The notes beneath the pieces are model-generated. The model searched no databases, was not told the DNA's origin, and saw nothing but the letters and a program-made list of their open reading frames with translations. A stretch of 20,759 nucleotides of DNA, taken from the IMG/VR virus record IMGVR_UViG_3300001831_000098, positions 1 through 20,759 of that record, one strand, 5' to 3'. The DNA is from a virus. Shown in pieces: positions 6,820-14,061 of the stretch. Positions within the stretch are counted from its first letter, which is position 1; every line of letters begins with the position of its first letter. The translations under genes and the position numbers were made by a program.

Positions 6820-7460
6820 TCTTTAATCCTCAAAGGTAACCAGAATCTTTGATCGGGAGACATAAACTCAACCGAAGGATATGAAGTCAATGGTTGATCT
6901 GTTCCGTTGGAACTTGTTTGATAAAAGACTGGGTTATCACAAGCATAAACATCATAGTATTTCTGAATATCAGCAAAACCAATGTCATGATGATCAGAGA
7001 TTAGATAACCATGATATGCAATTCGCTTGCATAGATCAACATAATCTGGATTGATGTAGAGGATAGCATGAGCACCAACCATGTTATAAACACGAACTAG
7101 GTCAGCGTATCCATCAACTTCATCCCACTGAACACATGGTCCAGAATGAGAGTTCATACGCCCCCAAGAAGAGATTCCAAGATAGAGAGCATCAGCATCA
7201 TCTGGAATCTCAATATCATCAACAAAATTAAGAGGAAGACAGTCATCTTCTAACAGGATAAAAGGAGGATCAATCTCCTCTAATGCAACTGCATGAGAAT
7301 ACGCACAACCCCTCTTACCAATAGGATCCTTGAATCCAGAAACTCTGATTATGTTTTTAAATCCAAGATCCTTTAGATTTTTTTCCAGAAGTTCTTTTCT
7401 TTCTGGTTGATCATCAAGATTGATATAAACAACTGGAATATCAGTCAGTTTCAGTTTCAT
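6816..7460 (-). CDS. GT25-like glycosyltransferase (second copy type)
   Basis: This shorter relative of the GT25 family is 214 residues long. The hallmark VYINLDDQPERKELLE occupies residues 11-26, KRGCAYSHAVALEEI 49-63 and ILLEDDC 68-74, with EDD at 71-73. These occur in the same order as in the 262-residue GT25 gene at 1200-1988, but the two proteins diverge strongly elsewhere, so this is not a recent duplication. It overlaps the GT6 gene and the GT-B gene by 4 bp each. It probably adds a hexose to the glycan; the specificity is not readable. Confidence 0.78.
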   Translation of the reverse strand: MKLKLTDIPVVYINLDDQPERKELLEKNLKDLGFKNIIRVSGFKDPIGKRGCAYSHAVALEEIDPPFILLEDDCLPLNFVDDIEIPDDADALYLGISSWGRMNSHSGPCVQWDEVDGYADLVRVYNMVGAHAILYINPDYVDLCKRIAYHGYLISDHHDIGFADIQKYYDVYACDNPVFYQTSSNGTDQPLTSYPSVEFMSPDQRFWLPLRIKE

Positions 7461-8155
7461 GAGCGTAGTTCAGCATGATTTTTCTTGAGAGCAATAATCT
7501 TGGGTTCATAAGGATAATCCTTATTGTCCATTTGCTCTTCAGCGAAGCAGTAAGATGGAGTTAGACTCAGGGCAGGAGGGTTATCAATCAGATAACGATT
7601 CATCTGAGACTCGTCATGCCATAGAGCAATAACATCGTTCTCCAAGTCTTTGGTTACACGATCAGCAATAACCTCAGACATCTTCAAGAACTCTTTAGTC
7701 GATCCCCCGTTGAATCCACCAGCGTAATAGTTCTCCCCTTCTTCTCCAGGAGCAACATATGCGAGAGACTTGGGATTGCGATCGTAGGAACGAGACTCTT
7801 TTGGTAGAAAAGATTGATATGGATGCATGGTTGCAACAATACCATCAGAAAGAACTTCGTCCCCAACCTTATCAACAATACCCATGTCTACATCAAAGTA
7901 GTAGCAGTAGTCGAAGGTAGAGATGAAATCTTTTTCCTTCATGAAGTAGTTGTACCTTTTCAGAGTAGGAATTGGCCAATCTTCATGTTCAATTTGAGAG
8001 ACTCTAACATTACTAGATGCATCAACTTCGTGTTCTGTAAACAGAAGACACTCCATATGATGATCTGGTAAAAAATTATCCGCAATGTTATCGTAGAGTC
8101 TTTCTACGAATTGGATATATTTGTTTGTCGCGATAGTAAGAATTAGAACTCTCAT
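7457..8155 (-). CDS. Glycosyltransferase family 6 (ABO/alpha-1,3-Gal/GalNAc transferase type)
   Basis: GT6 retaining enzymes transfer Gal or GalNAc from UDP-sugar in alpha-1,3 linkage to galactose, often Fuc-alpha1,2-Gal, as in the ABO enzymes. Seen here are HEDWPIPTLKRYNYF (residues 57-71), YYFDVDMGIV (85-94) with the metal-binding D88-V-D90, MHPYQ (110-114), YYAGGFNGG (143-151) and LWHDESQMNRYL (178-189), all in family order. I use the ATG at 8155 (232 aa), which has GAGG seven bases upstream and starts one base after the preceding stop; a TTG 12 bases further upstream is unlikely. Bacterial family members usually carry NxN in place of DxD, so DVD is notable. It is likely to act after the fucosyltransferase encoded in the same operon. 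Confidence 0.9.
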   Translation of the reverse strand: MRVLILTIATNKYIQFVERLYDNIADNFLPDHHMECLLFTEHEVDASSNVRVSQIEHEDWPIPTLKRYNYFMKEKDFISTFDYCYYFDVDMGIVDKVGDEVLSDGIVATMHPYQSFLPKESRSYDRNPKSLAYVAPGEEGENYYAGGFNGGSTKEFLKMSEVIADRVTKDLENDVIALWHDESQMNRYLIDNPPALSLTPSYCFAEEQMDNKDYPYEPKIIALKKNHAELRS

Positions 8156-8156
8156 C

Positions 8157-8888
8157 TCATACCTCAATGTAATTTACATTATCGAAAATAAAGAAACCTT
8201 TATTTTTATGTTCTTCAACTGTTCCGTGCAAGAAGCAGTTTAACTCTACTTTAGAGTTGCACTTGTATTTAACCGCTGCTGCCATGGAGTTTCCTCCAGA
8301 ATACAAGCAGTAATAACTCTTTGCGCTATTGATAATATTAGCATACTGAAAGATACTTTCGATCTCCAGTTGATTATTCTCAAAAGCAAATCCACCTTCC
8401 AAAGATAGTGAATTTACATTCTTAAAGGTAACAAAGAGAGCATCGTCAGGAACGTGCTCTTCTACAAGAGAAAACAATTTATCAGCATCATAAAACTCCC
8501 CAACATTATTCTTGAGAAGAGTGTGGGCAGAAAGATCGACAATAGTTTTATCTTTATATTCTTCTAGAAATTCTGCTTCATAGTAAATCTCAGGGTATCT
8601 ACCATCTCCAGCAAATCCATGCCTAATCTCTGCAGCAGAAACAATATTATCAGTTACTCCATGAGATAGATCTGGAGCTACAGATCCTACGTTAGGATTA
8701 TTCCTAGCAATCCCCTTGACATAAGGATTGTCTTTCCAACAAAAGTCATAGATTTCTGGGTTCCTGTAAGTGTTATGAATACTTACATGAAAGTCAACTC
8801 CCTTCTCATGGAAAAGTCTTGGTAGAGTTGTAAACTGAAGATTATCCCCAAGTCCTCCCCAAGGTTGGGCAAAGTATACGTTAGACAT
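8157..8888 (-). CDS. Putative GT9-like/GT-B glycan protein, 243 aa
   Basis: The assignment is uncertain. The N-terminal FAQPWGGLGDNLQFTTLPRL (residues 6-25) resembles the glycine-rich start of heptosyltransferase-like (GT9) proteins, where GDN follows the first strand. A later segment, YYCLYSGGNSMAAAVKY, resembles the region of GT9 enzymes that contacts the nucleotide sugar. The protein is short for a full GT9 enzyme (usually 320-350 aa). No membrane helices are seen. It starts 8 bp inside the FkbM gene end and is followed one base later by GT6. A transferase or a non-catalytic relative are both possible. Confidence 0.5.
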   Translation of the reverse strand: MSNVYFAQPWGGLGDNLQFTTLPRLFHEKGVDFHVSIHNTYRNPEIYDFCWKDNPYVKGIARNNPNVGSVAPDLSHGVTDNIVSAAEIRHGFAGDGRYPEIYYEAEFLEEYKDKTIVDLSAHTLLKNNVGEFYDADKLFSLVEEHVPDDALFVTFKNVNSLSLEGGFAFENNQLEIESIFQYANIINSAKSYYCLYSGGNSMAAAVKYKCNSKVELNCFLHGTVEEHKNKGFFIFDNVNYIEV

Positions 8889-9570
8889 TATTATTCAAAT
8901 AAATGAAATCAGTTCCGAATTGGACATTAGTGTCTCCATAATGCAGTTCAAAGTTATTCTCTTCCAAGAAAGAATTGACGTTACTAAACAGACACTGACC
9001 TTCATAAATTGGATTCATTTCAAGTTCAGTATGAATTACTTTTACGGAAGAAAGTAATTGTCCCATGGACTTGAGAGCAATCAACTCTGCACCCTGAAGA
9101 TCCATCCACATTAGATCAACTCTATCTATACCATTTTCTTCACAGAAGGTATCCAAACGAATACATGGAACTTCTAGTTCATTTTGTACATATCGTTCGA
9201 TATGATCGTAAGATCCGTTCGATTTGTAAAGACTAGAAGCACCTCTATTGCCATCAAACCAAGGAGTTTCAGTCTCCTCTGGATTGATCGGATAGAACGT
9301 ACAAGTTCCATTATAATCATTGACTGCTTGATTGATTACAGTAATGTTGTCAATATCCTTAGTATTCTCAAGACAAACCTGATAAGAATCTGGATTTGCT
9401 TCAAACGCAAAGATACGAGCATTCTTGTACTTTTTAGAAAACTCAATTGATTCTAAACAGTGCAAAGAACCAACATCAAAAATCACTGACACATCATCAG
9501 GATTCTTGAAATATTGGTTCGCGTACTGACAGAACGTATGAATTGAACTGACTGTGTATTGAGTTGTCAT
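8881..9570 (-). CDS. FkbM-family methyltransferase
   Basis: This is a SAM-dependent O-methyltransferase of the FkbM family, common in polysaccharide and LPS gene clusters. It contains motif I VIFDVGS (residues 29-35), acidic FEANP (56-60), TVINQAVNDYNG (77-88), and the family's IRLDTF...VDLMWMDLQGAE (137-162) block. At 229 residues it is typical. The probable substrate is a hydroxyl of a sugar in the glycan built by this operon. It starts with ATG at 9570, overlapping the HAD gene end by 4 bp. Confidence 0.87.
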   Translation of the reverse strand: MTTQYTVSSIHTFCQYANQYFKNPDDVSVIFDVGSLHCLESIEFSKKYKNARIFAFEANPDSYQVCLENTKDIDNITVINQAVNDYNGTCTFYPINPEETETPWFDGNRGASSLYKSNGSYDHIERYVQNELEVPCIRLDTFCEENGIDRVDLMWMDLQGAELIALKSMGQLLSSVKVIHTELEMNPIYEGQCLFSNVNSFLEENNFELHYGDTNVQFGTDFIYLNNNV

Positions 9571-9911
9571 TTTACTAGATTATCTTCAAAGAAATTATCG
9601 TCTGTTATTGCTTTATCATCAATGTAATAATCAGCATATGGTTTTCCAAGCATCAATCGATGAAACTTACAACCCCAGGAAACTAGTTGATTGTAAGTTT
9701 CTTCATAGCAATGAGCATATGCTAAGACTTGATCATCATCAGTTCTACCCATACCTCTTGCAGTAAAATAGATTACTTTGTAACCATTATCATATAGACT
9801 GTTGATTCTGGAAATTCTATTTGGATATGGTTGTGCCTTTGAATAATCACCATATGTTTGGGAGCATATGGTGTTATCAATATCGACTACAATTGTCTTC
9901 AGTTCAGCCAC
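9567..9911 (-). CDS. Small HAD-family phosphatase
   Basis: This cap-less or minimal haloacid dehalogenase-fold hydrolase resembles the capsule-biosynthesis/KdsC-like phosphatases. Nucleophile Asp10 and acid/base Asp12 are in VVDIDNTIC, Thr50 is in YFTARG (motif II), Lys90 is in MLGKPYADYY (motif III) and Asp98-Asp99 in IDDKA (motif IV), so all four motifs are intact in 114 residues. The likely start is GTG at 9911, inside the end of talC (13-bp overlap); no in-frame ATG precedes the DIDN motif. Next to a kinase, isomerase and nucleotidyltransferase, it is the natural candidate for the GmhB-like step that removes the distal phosphate of a sugar bisphosphate. This role is inference. Confidence 0.75.
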   Translation of the reverse strand: MAELKTIVVDIDNTICSQTYGDYSKAQPYPNRISRINSLYDNGYKVIYFTARGMGRTDDDQVLAYAHCYEETYNQLVSWGCKFHRLMLGKPYADYYIDDKAITDDNFFEDNLVK

Positions 9912-10570
9912 GCAGAGAAGTCCTTATCAAAACGTTGAATTGCTTCCGTAGTCTTGGGATGCTCAACCATCTCGCGAATAACGGGAAGACCAGTAGTTAC
10001 AATGTCTGCACCTTGACGCCATGCATCAGCAACGTCAGTTCCAGTACGAATACTACCAGCAATGATTTCGCAATCAAGAGAGTTCTCTTTGATGTAGTAA
10101 CGAGTACGATCAAGAACTTTAGCAACGTCTCCACCATGCTGCTTTAGGCGGCAGTAGAAAAGAGAAACGTAATGAGCACCAGCAGAAGCACACATTTGTA
10201 GTTGCTGTTCAGTGTAGCAAGCAGTTGCATTGATACGAACACCTGCTTTACTAGCAGTCCTAATTGCACGAAGACCCTCAAAACCAACAGGGATCTTCAC
10301 ATGGAACTGATTGCAGACAGGAGAGAACTTTTCATACAGTTCGTTTGCCTGACGAACCATACCATCATAATCAATGGCAAAGACTTCTGCGCTGAGCGAA
10401 AGATCTTCTGCACCACAATACTCAGCAAGTTTCTGGATCAAACCCTCGAAACTTCCTTTGGGTTCTTTAGCAATGATTGAAGGATTGGTGGTAACGCCTT
10501 GAATGACGCCCATTTCATTAGCTTCAATAATCTCATCAAGATTCGCTGTATCAGCAAAAAGATAGTTCAT
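9899..10570 (-). CDS. talC: TalC-type transaldolase (fructose-6-phosphate aldolase family)
   Basis: This class I aldolase transfers dihydroxyacetone units (F6P + E4P to S7P + GAP) or cleaves F6P; cyanophage talC is a known auxiliary gene that redirects host carbon into the pentose-phosphate pathway. Schiff-base Lys92 lies in FHVKIPVGFEGLRA. Other family blocks are GVTTNPS (25-31), GVRINATACYTEQQ, SLFYCRLKQHGGD and the phosphate-binding AGSIRTGTDVADAW; TTGLPVI is near the end. The 223-residue length fits TalC. The ATG at 10570 has a perfect AAGGAGG site four bases upstream (10575-10581), the strongest in the operon, suggesting high expression. It lies inside a nucleotide-sugar gene block rather than next to zwf. 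Confidence 0.93.
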   Translation of the reverse strand: MNYLFADTANLDEIIEANEMGVIQGVTTNPSIIAKEPKGSFEGLIQKLAEYCGAEDLSLSAEVFAIDYDGMVRQANELYEKFSPVCNQFHVKIPVGFEGLRAIRTASKAGVRINATACYTEQQLQMCASAGAHYVSLFYCRLKQHGGDVAKVLDRTRYYIKENSLDCEIIAGSIRTGTDVADAWRQGADIVTTGLPVIREMVEHPKTTEAIQRFDKDFSAWLN

Positions 10571-10992
10571 TCGTCCTCCTTGAATACGTAGGTTTTTCCA
10601 TCTTCGACGATGTTTGAATCAGTGTCATCGTCCTTGTTTGACCATTCTATCACAACTGTGTCCTCCAGTGCAATACGCATATGCATAAGACCAGGAGGAA
10701 TATGGAATACATCTCCTGCTTCCAAAACAAGAGATTTATTCTTGGCACGACCAATTCGCATACCAACCTTAAGTTTTCCAGACTGAATGTAGTAATATTC
10801 GTCCTTCTTTACATGATACTCCATACTACTTTGAGTACCCGCTTTCATAAAGACTTCTTTCAGCGTAAAGTCTTCAGTTGCGAATACTGTAGTTATGTAT
10901 CCCCAATATTTTTCTCTCTTTTCTTCGCACTTAAGTACGGGAGGGAGATCTTGTCTACCGTAACTATTGTCCGTAGTATTTGTTGATGCCAT
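10567..10992 (-). CDS. Cupin-domain protein, possible sugar-phosphate isomerase/epimerase
   Basis: This single-domain cupin is 141 residues from the ATG at 10992. A longer reading frame exists upstream, but it lies inside the araD-like gene and does not look conserved, so I use MASTNTTDNSYG as the start. Cupin motif 1 is MEYHVKKDEYYYIQSGKLKV (His and Glu ligands) and motif 2 is GDVFHIPPGLMHMRI (His ligand). This is close in form to the C-terminal domain of mannose-6-P isomerase/ManC and to small sugar isomerases. It may act as an isomerase in the adjacent pentose block or recognise a sugar phosphate. It overlaps araD by 29 bp and talC by 4 bp. Confidence 0.75.
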   Translation of the reverse strand: MASTNTTDNSYGRQDLPPVLKCEEKREKYWGYITTVFATEDFTLKEVFMKAGTQSSMEYHVKKDEYYYIQSGKLKVGMRIGRAKNKSLVLEAGDVFHIPPGLMHMRIALEDTVVIEWSNKDDDTDSNIVEDGKTYVFKEDE

Positions 10993-11656
10993 TCTTTCGT
11001 TCAAAATGTTTAGTGTAAAGATCTTTACTGAATTTAGATTGCTTGAGATTTGGGTTGATGGACTTAGTATAGTATGCCATCTCAGCAATTTCCTCTAACA
11101 CTATAGCACACTCTAGAGTTCTTTTGGGGGAATCTGAGAAAACCATAACTCCATGTCCAGGCAAAAGAATTGAAGGAATATTCAGAGGATTAATTTTGTT
11201 ACTCTGGAAAAAATCAACTACAGACTGACCGAGATTTTTCTCATATTCATCCAATTCAAACTCTTCTAACTGACGAGCAACAGGAACATCTCCAAGAAAA
11301 TAATCAGCATGTGTTGTTCCTAAGATTGGGATTGGTTCCAATGCCTGCGCCCATGAAGTAGCAAACTTGGAATGACTATGAATAATGGATTTGATTTCTG
11401 GAAATGCTTTATAGATCTCTAAATGAATTGCAGTATCTACAGATGGTTTCATTCCAGAGATCAATCTTCCACTGTAGAGATCCACAATACAAAGTTGACT
11501 ATAAGTTAGCTCAGAAAAGTTGACCCCAGAAGGTTTGATGACAATGCTCTTTCCATCTTCAGAAAGAACGCTGGCATTTCCCCAGGTCAACTTTACTAAA
11601 TTATTTTCTTTTAGACTTTTATTTAATGCTAAACAGTCTTCAATTTCCCTATTCAT
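10964..11656 (-). CDS. araD: L-ribulose-5-phosphate 4-epimerase (AraD/UlaF-like class II aldolase)
   Basis: This is a zinc-dependent class II aldolase-superfamily protein that strongly resembles AraD, which interconverts L-ribulose-5-P and D-xylulose-5-P. From memory of E. coli AraD (231 aa), the matching segments include LTWGN, IKPSGV, IHSHS, GTTHADYF, LPGHG and the C-terminal YYGQ. Zinc ligands are His93, His95 and His168; Asp118 and Tyr228 correspond to the catalytic pair D120/Y229. The length of 230 is essentially identical. Fuculose-phosphate aldolase is a weaker alternative: the GTTHADYF segment and YYGQ end favour AraD. It is linked to the kinase by ATGA overlap. In a phage with no arabinose operon, it would connect host xylulose-5-P to an L-pentose. 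Confidence 0.88.
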   Translation of the reverse strand: MNREIEDCLALNKSLKENNLVKLTWGNASVLSEDGKSIVIKPSGVNFSELTYSQLCIVDLYSGRLISGMKPSVDTAIHLEIYKAFPEIKSIIHSHSKFATSWAQALEPIPILGTTHADYFLGDVPVARQLEEFELDEYEKNLGQSVVDFFQSNKINPLNIPSILLPGHGVMVFSDSPKRTLECAIVLEEIAEMAYYTKSINPNLKQSKFSKDLYTKHFERKNGINKYYGQ

Positions 11657-12432
11657 ACACTGCCCGTTGACACAAACTCAGATGCTTTTTTGTTTGCATA
11701 ATCTGGATCACCAGTTGCTAGAAGAGCGGCATAGAAGCAATCCCCAGCACCAATAATATTTACTACATTTTCTACAGGGTATCCTTTGTATGGAACACCA
11801 TTCATTACACAACCCTCAGCACCTTTAGTTACACAGATATTTGTAATTCTATCAGTATGCTTCGATTCGCTTTCATTGCAAACAAAATAATCAATATCAA
11901 AATATCGATCATAGTTTGGTTGTTTACTTGAAACCTGAGATGATGCGTAAGTTATTTTTCCAGAATCAGTTGCATTCTTAATGAATGTTTCGGTAATAAA
12001 TCCACAACGATAATCAGCAAAAGCAATAATATCAAACTCTGAAAGATGAACTCCACCATCAGTCAAAAAAGAATGAGAGAACTCATCATTGACTTCATTA
12101 ATTTGAAGATGCTTGTATCGAGAATCTCCGTGAGAAACCCAATAACGAGTCTTTACGTTATTCTTACCTTGAAAATGATTTACTACTCTAACATTGTAGA
12201 GAGATTCAAAGTTATCACAATGATCATCTGCCATAGAAGTTAGAAAAGTTACATCTCTCCCAAATCCAGCGAGGAATTTTGCTACGTTTGCTGCACCGCC
12301 ATAATGATAGTAATGACTTTCTGGAGTAGTTTTGATAGTAGGAGACTCCAATGAAAGACCGCAAGCTCTCAACTCTACGGTCTCATCAATAATAGTGTCC
12401 CCAACAATCAGATATTTCAGATTTTCTCGCAT
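11653..12432 (-). CDS. PfkB-family sugar kinase, HldE1-like
   Basis: This ATP-dependent carbohydrate kinase has an N-terminus like the kinase half of HldE/RfaE (heptose-7-P 1-kinase): LIVGDTIIDETVEL (residues 8-21), LESPTIKT (28-35), HYGGAANVAKFLAGFG (43-58). The glycine-rich C-terminal signature is NIIGAGDCFYAALL with catalytic Asp231 (GAGD 228-231), preceded by VTKGAEGC. At 259 residues it is shorter than the HldE kinase domain (about 315), losing loop and C-terminal segments. Its partner nucleotidyltransferase is encoded in the previous gene with a 16-bp overlap, mirroring the two halves of HldE split apart. It is likely to phosphorylate C1 of an aldose phosphate; the exact sugar is inferred. 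Confidence 0.85.
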   Translation of the reverse strand: MRENLKYLIVGDTIIDETVELRACGLSLESPTIKTTPESHYYHYGGAANVAKFLAGFGRDVTFLTSMADDHCDNFESLYNVRVVNHFQGKNNVKTRYWVSHGDSRYKHLQINEVNDEFSHSFLTDGGVHLSEFDIIAFADYRCGFITETFIKNATDSGKITYASSQVSSKQPNYDRYFDIDYFVCNESESKHTDRITNICVTKGAEGCVMNGVPYKGYPVENVVNIIGAGDCFYAALLATGDPDYANKKASEFVSTGSV

Positions 12433-13277
12433 GATTCCAACTCCCTAATCTTGTGCATTGTATTGGTTGTCGAATAGTTTCCAACCAAAGGATAGACCTT
12501 AATCTGAATGTCTTCAGGAATAACATCCCGTTCCCTGACTTCATCAGCAGTCCATTCAGATCCTTTCACAATAACGTCTGGAGCAAGAGTCTGATAGAAT
12601 CCCTGAAGTTCCTCAGTAGAATCAAAGATTACAACCTCATCAACATATCGATTAGTTTCTAGAACCTTACGACGATCTTCTTCGTTATTGATGGGACGAC
12701 TATCGCCTTTCAGTTCTTTAACGCGGCGATCAGAATCAATAGCAACGATGAGTTTGGTTCCCTGGGACTTAGCAAACTTAAGAAGTTCGATATGACCCTT
12801 ATGAAGAATATCAAAGACACCGTTCGTAAGAACAATTCCAGTATTGGAATCAATCTTTGTTACTCGTTTGACATGACGACCTTCTCCCCATGCTTCATTC
12901 AACCACATGGTTGACATCTCTCGCATTTCAATCTGAGAGGACAACCAAGTCCCCAGACAGAGGACGTTAGAGTCATTGTGCTCTCTAGACTTAACAGCAG
13001 TCAACTCATTATGTGCAAGCACTGCACGTACACCAGCAAAACGATTAGCAACAATGCTCATACCAACACCAGTTCCACAAATCAAAATACCACGATCTGC
13101 TTCTTTGCTACCCACAATTGTAGCAAGTTGTGCGGCATAATCAACATAGTCAACACTAACATCAGAAGTATATGGTCCAATATCAATGACTCGATATCCC
13201 TCCCCCTTCAAATAAGTTTTAAGTTGCTGCTTGTTTTCAACTCCGTTATGATCAGAGGAAATAATAATAGTTTTCAT
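12417..13277 (-). CDS. Fusion: RpiB/LacAB-type sugar isomerase + HldE2-type nucleotidyltransferase
   Basis: This is a two-domain enzyme. Residues 1-143 form a complete RpiB (ribose-5-P isomerase B) domain: SSDHNG (7-12, His10), the catalytic Cys67 in ICGTGVGMSIVANR, REHNDSNV with His100, and the phosphate-binding GEGRHVKRV (131-139, Arg134/Arg138). Residues 146-286 form an HldE2/RfaE2-type cytidylyltransferase-fold domain: VLTNGVFDILHKGHIELL (149-166) with the HxGH motif at 159-162, GDSRPINNEEDR, and VKGSEW. The fused activities suggest isomerisation of a ketose phosphate at the start and nucleotide activation at the end of one pathway. Standard HldE joins kinase and transferase instead. It is ATGA-linked to GT11 and overlaps the kinase by 16 bp. 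Confidence 0.92.
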   Translation of the reverse strand: MKTIIISSDHNGVENKQQLKTYLKGEGYRVIDIGPYTSDVSVDYVDYAAQLATIVGSKEADRGILICGTGVGMSIVANRFAGVRAVLAHNELTAVKSREHNDSNVLCLGTWLSSQIEMREMSTMWLNEAWGEGRHVKRVTKIDSNTGIVLTNGVFDILHKGHIELLKFAKSQGTKLIVAIDSDRRVKELKGDSRPINNEEDRRKVLETNRYVDEVVIFDSTEELQGFYQTLAPDVIVKGSEWTADEVRERDVIPEDIQIKVYPLVGNYSTTNTMHKIRELESCEKI

Positions 13278-14059
13278 AGAAATTCAAAATTACCAAAAGG
13301 AAGATCGTTGATACTTTTTTGAGCGCATTCTCCGCCAAACCAATTTTTAGGAGCAATAACTTTTTGACTTTTTGCTAACCAAGCTCCCCACCAACTAAAG
13401 GAACTATTAGCAATTATATGATATTTACACAAAGACATCAAGCATAGATCGCAATCTGTTGCGTTACCCTCAGCAATCATAAATCGATCGTTGTCAAATA
13501 ATTCTTGAGTTTTGCACCATTCAGAATCATCAGAGAATACAATAACTGGAAGATCTGGAAGTTTAGAAAGTGCCTCCTCATAATAACTCATGGGTTGAGT
13601 TGGATGATTCGGATTGACAACATAATCTCCCCTACGAATATGTAAAGAAATCACATCACCTTCAATAAAAGACCTACATGTCTCTAAAAGTTCTTCATTA
13701 AAAGTAAAATCATTACGAATCTCATCTTCAATATGCTTGAAGTACTTTTCGGTTTGAAAATATCCAACTAAATCAACATCATCTGGACAGTTTACAAATA
13801 ACTCTTCATCAAAATCATGACGCCTCTCCCATAAAATATTTGCCTCCTGAAAGCAAATATTATTTTTTAAAGTATTTGGAAATACATCATAAAGAATGAC
13901 ATCAGAATTTTTTACATTATCATCCTGATACCCAAATGATTCTCTTGGAGGAATAGCAAAAGTAAATCCCCTATTAGAAGCGATACCCTTTAAAGAAGCA
14001 TATTGAAACATCTGATTGGCAAGTCTACCAAGATTTCCTAGGCGGTTAATTGTAATCAT
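13274..14059 (-). CDS. GT11 alpha-1,2-fucosyltransferase
   Basis: GT11 inverting enzymes transfer L-fucose from GDP-fucose in alpha-1,2 linkage, usually to galactose (H-antigen type). Visible motifs are GNLGRLANQMFQYASLKGIA (8-27), SLHIRRGDYV (138-147, donor-binding HxRRxD) and ANSSFSWWGAWLA (217-229), the three family signatures in order. The length of 261 is a little under the usual 270-300. The donor can be made by gmd and fcl at the start of the same operon. It begins two bases after the stop of the oxygenase gene and overlaps the isomerase fusion by 4 bp. Activity on beta-galactose is an inference. Confidence 0.93.
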   Translation of the reverse strand: MITINRLGNLGRLANQMFQYASLKGIASNRGFTFAIPPRESFGYQDDNVKNSDVILYDVFPNTLKNNICFQEANILWERRHDFDEELFVNCPDDVDLVGYFQTEKYFKHIEDEIRNDFTFNEELLETCRSFIEGDVISLHIRRGDYVVNPNHPTQPMSYYEEALSKLPDLPVIVFSDDSEWCKTQELFDNDRFMIAEGNATDCDLCLMSLCKYHIIANSSFSWWGAWLAKSQKVIAPKNWFGGECAQKSINDLPFGNFEFL

Positions 14060-14061
14060 GT

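Noticed and set aside
10993-11088. N-terminal extension of the cupin
   Set aside because: It lies within the araD-like C-terminus, and the extra residues look unlike a protein N-terminus; ATG 10992 is preferred.
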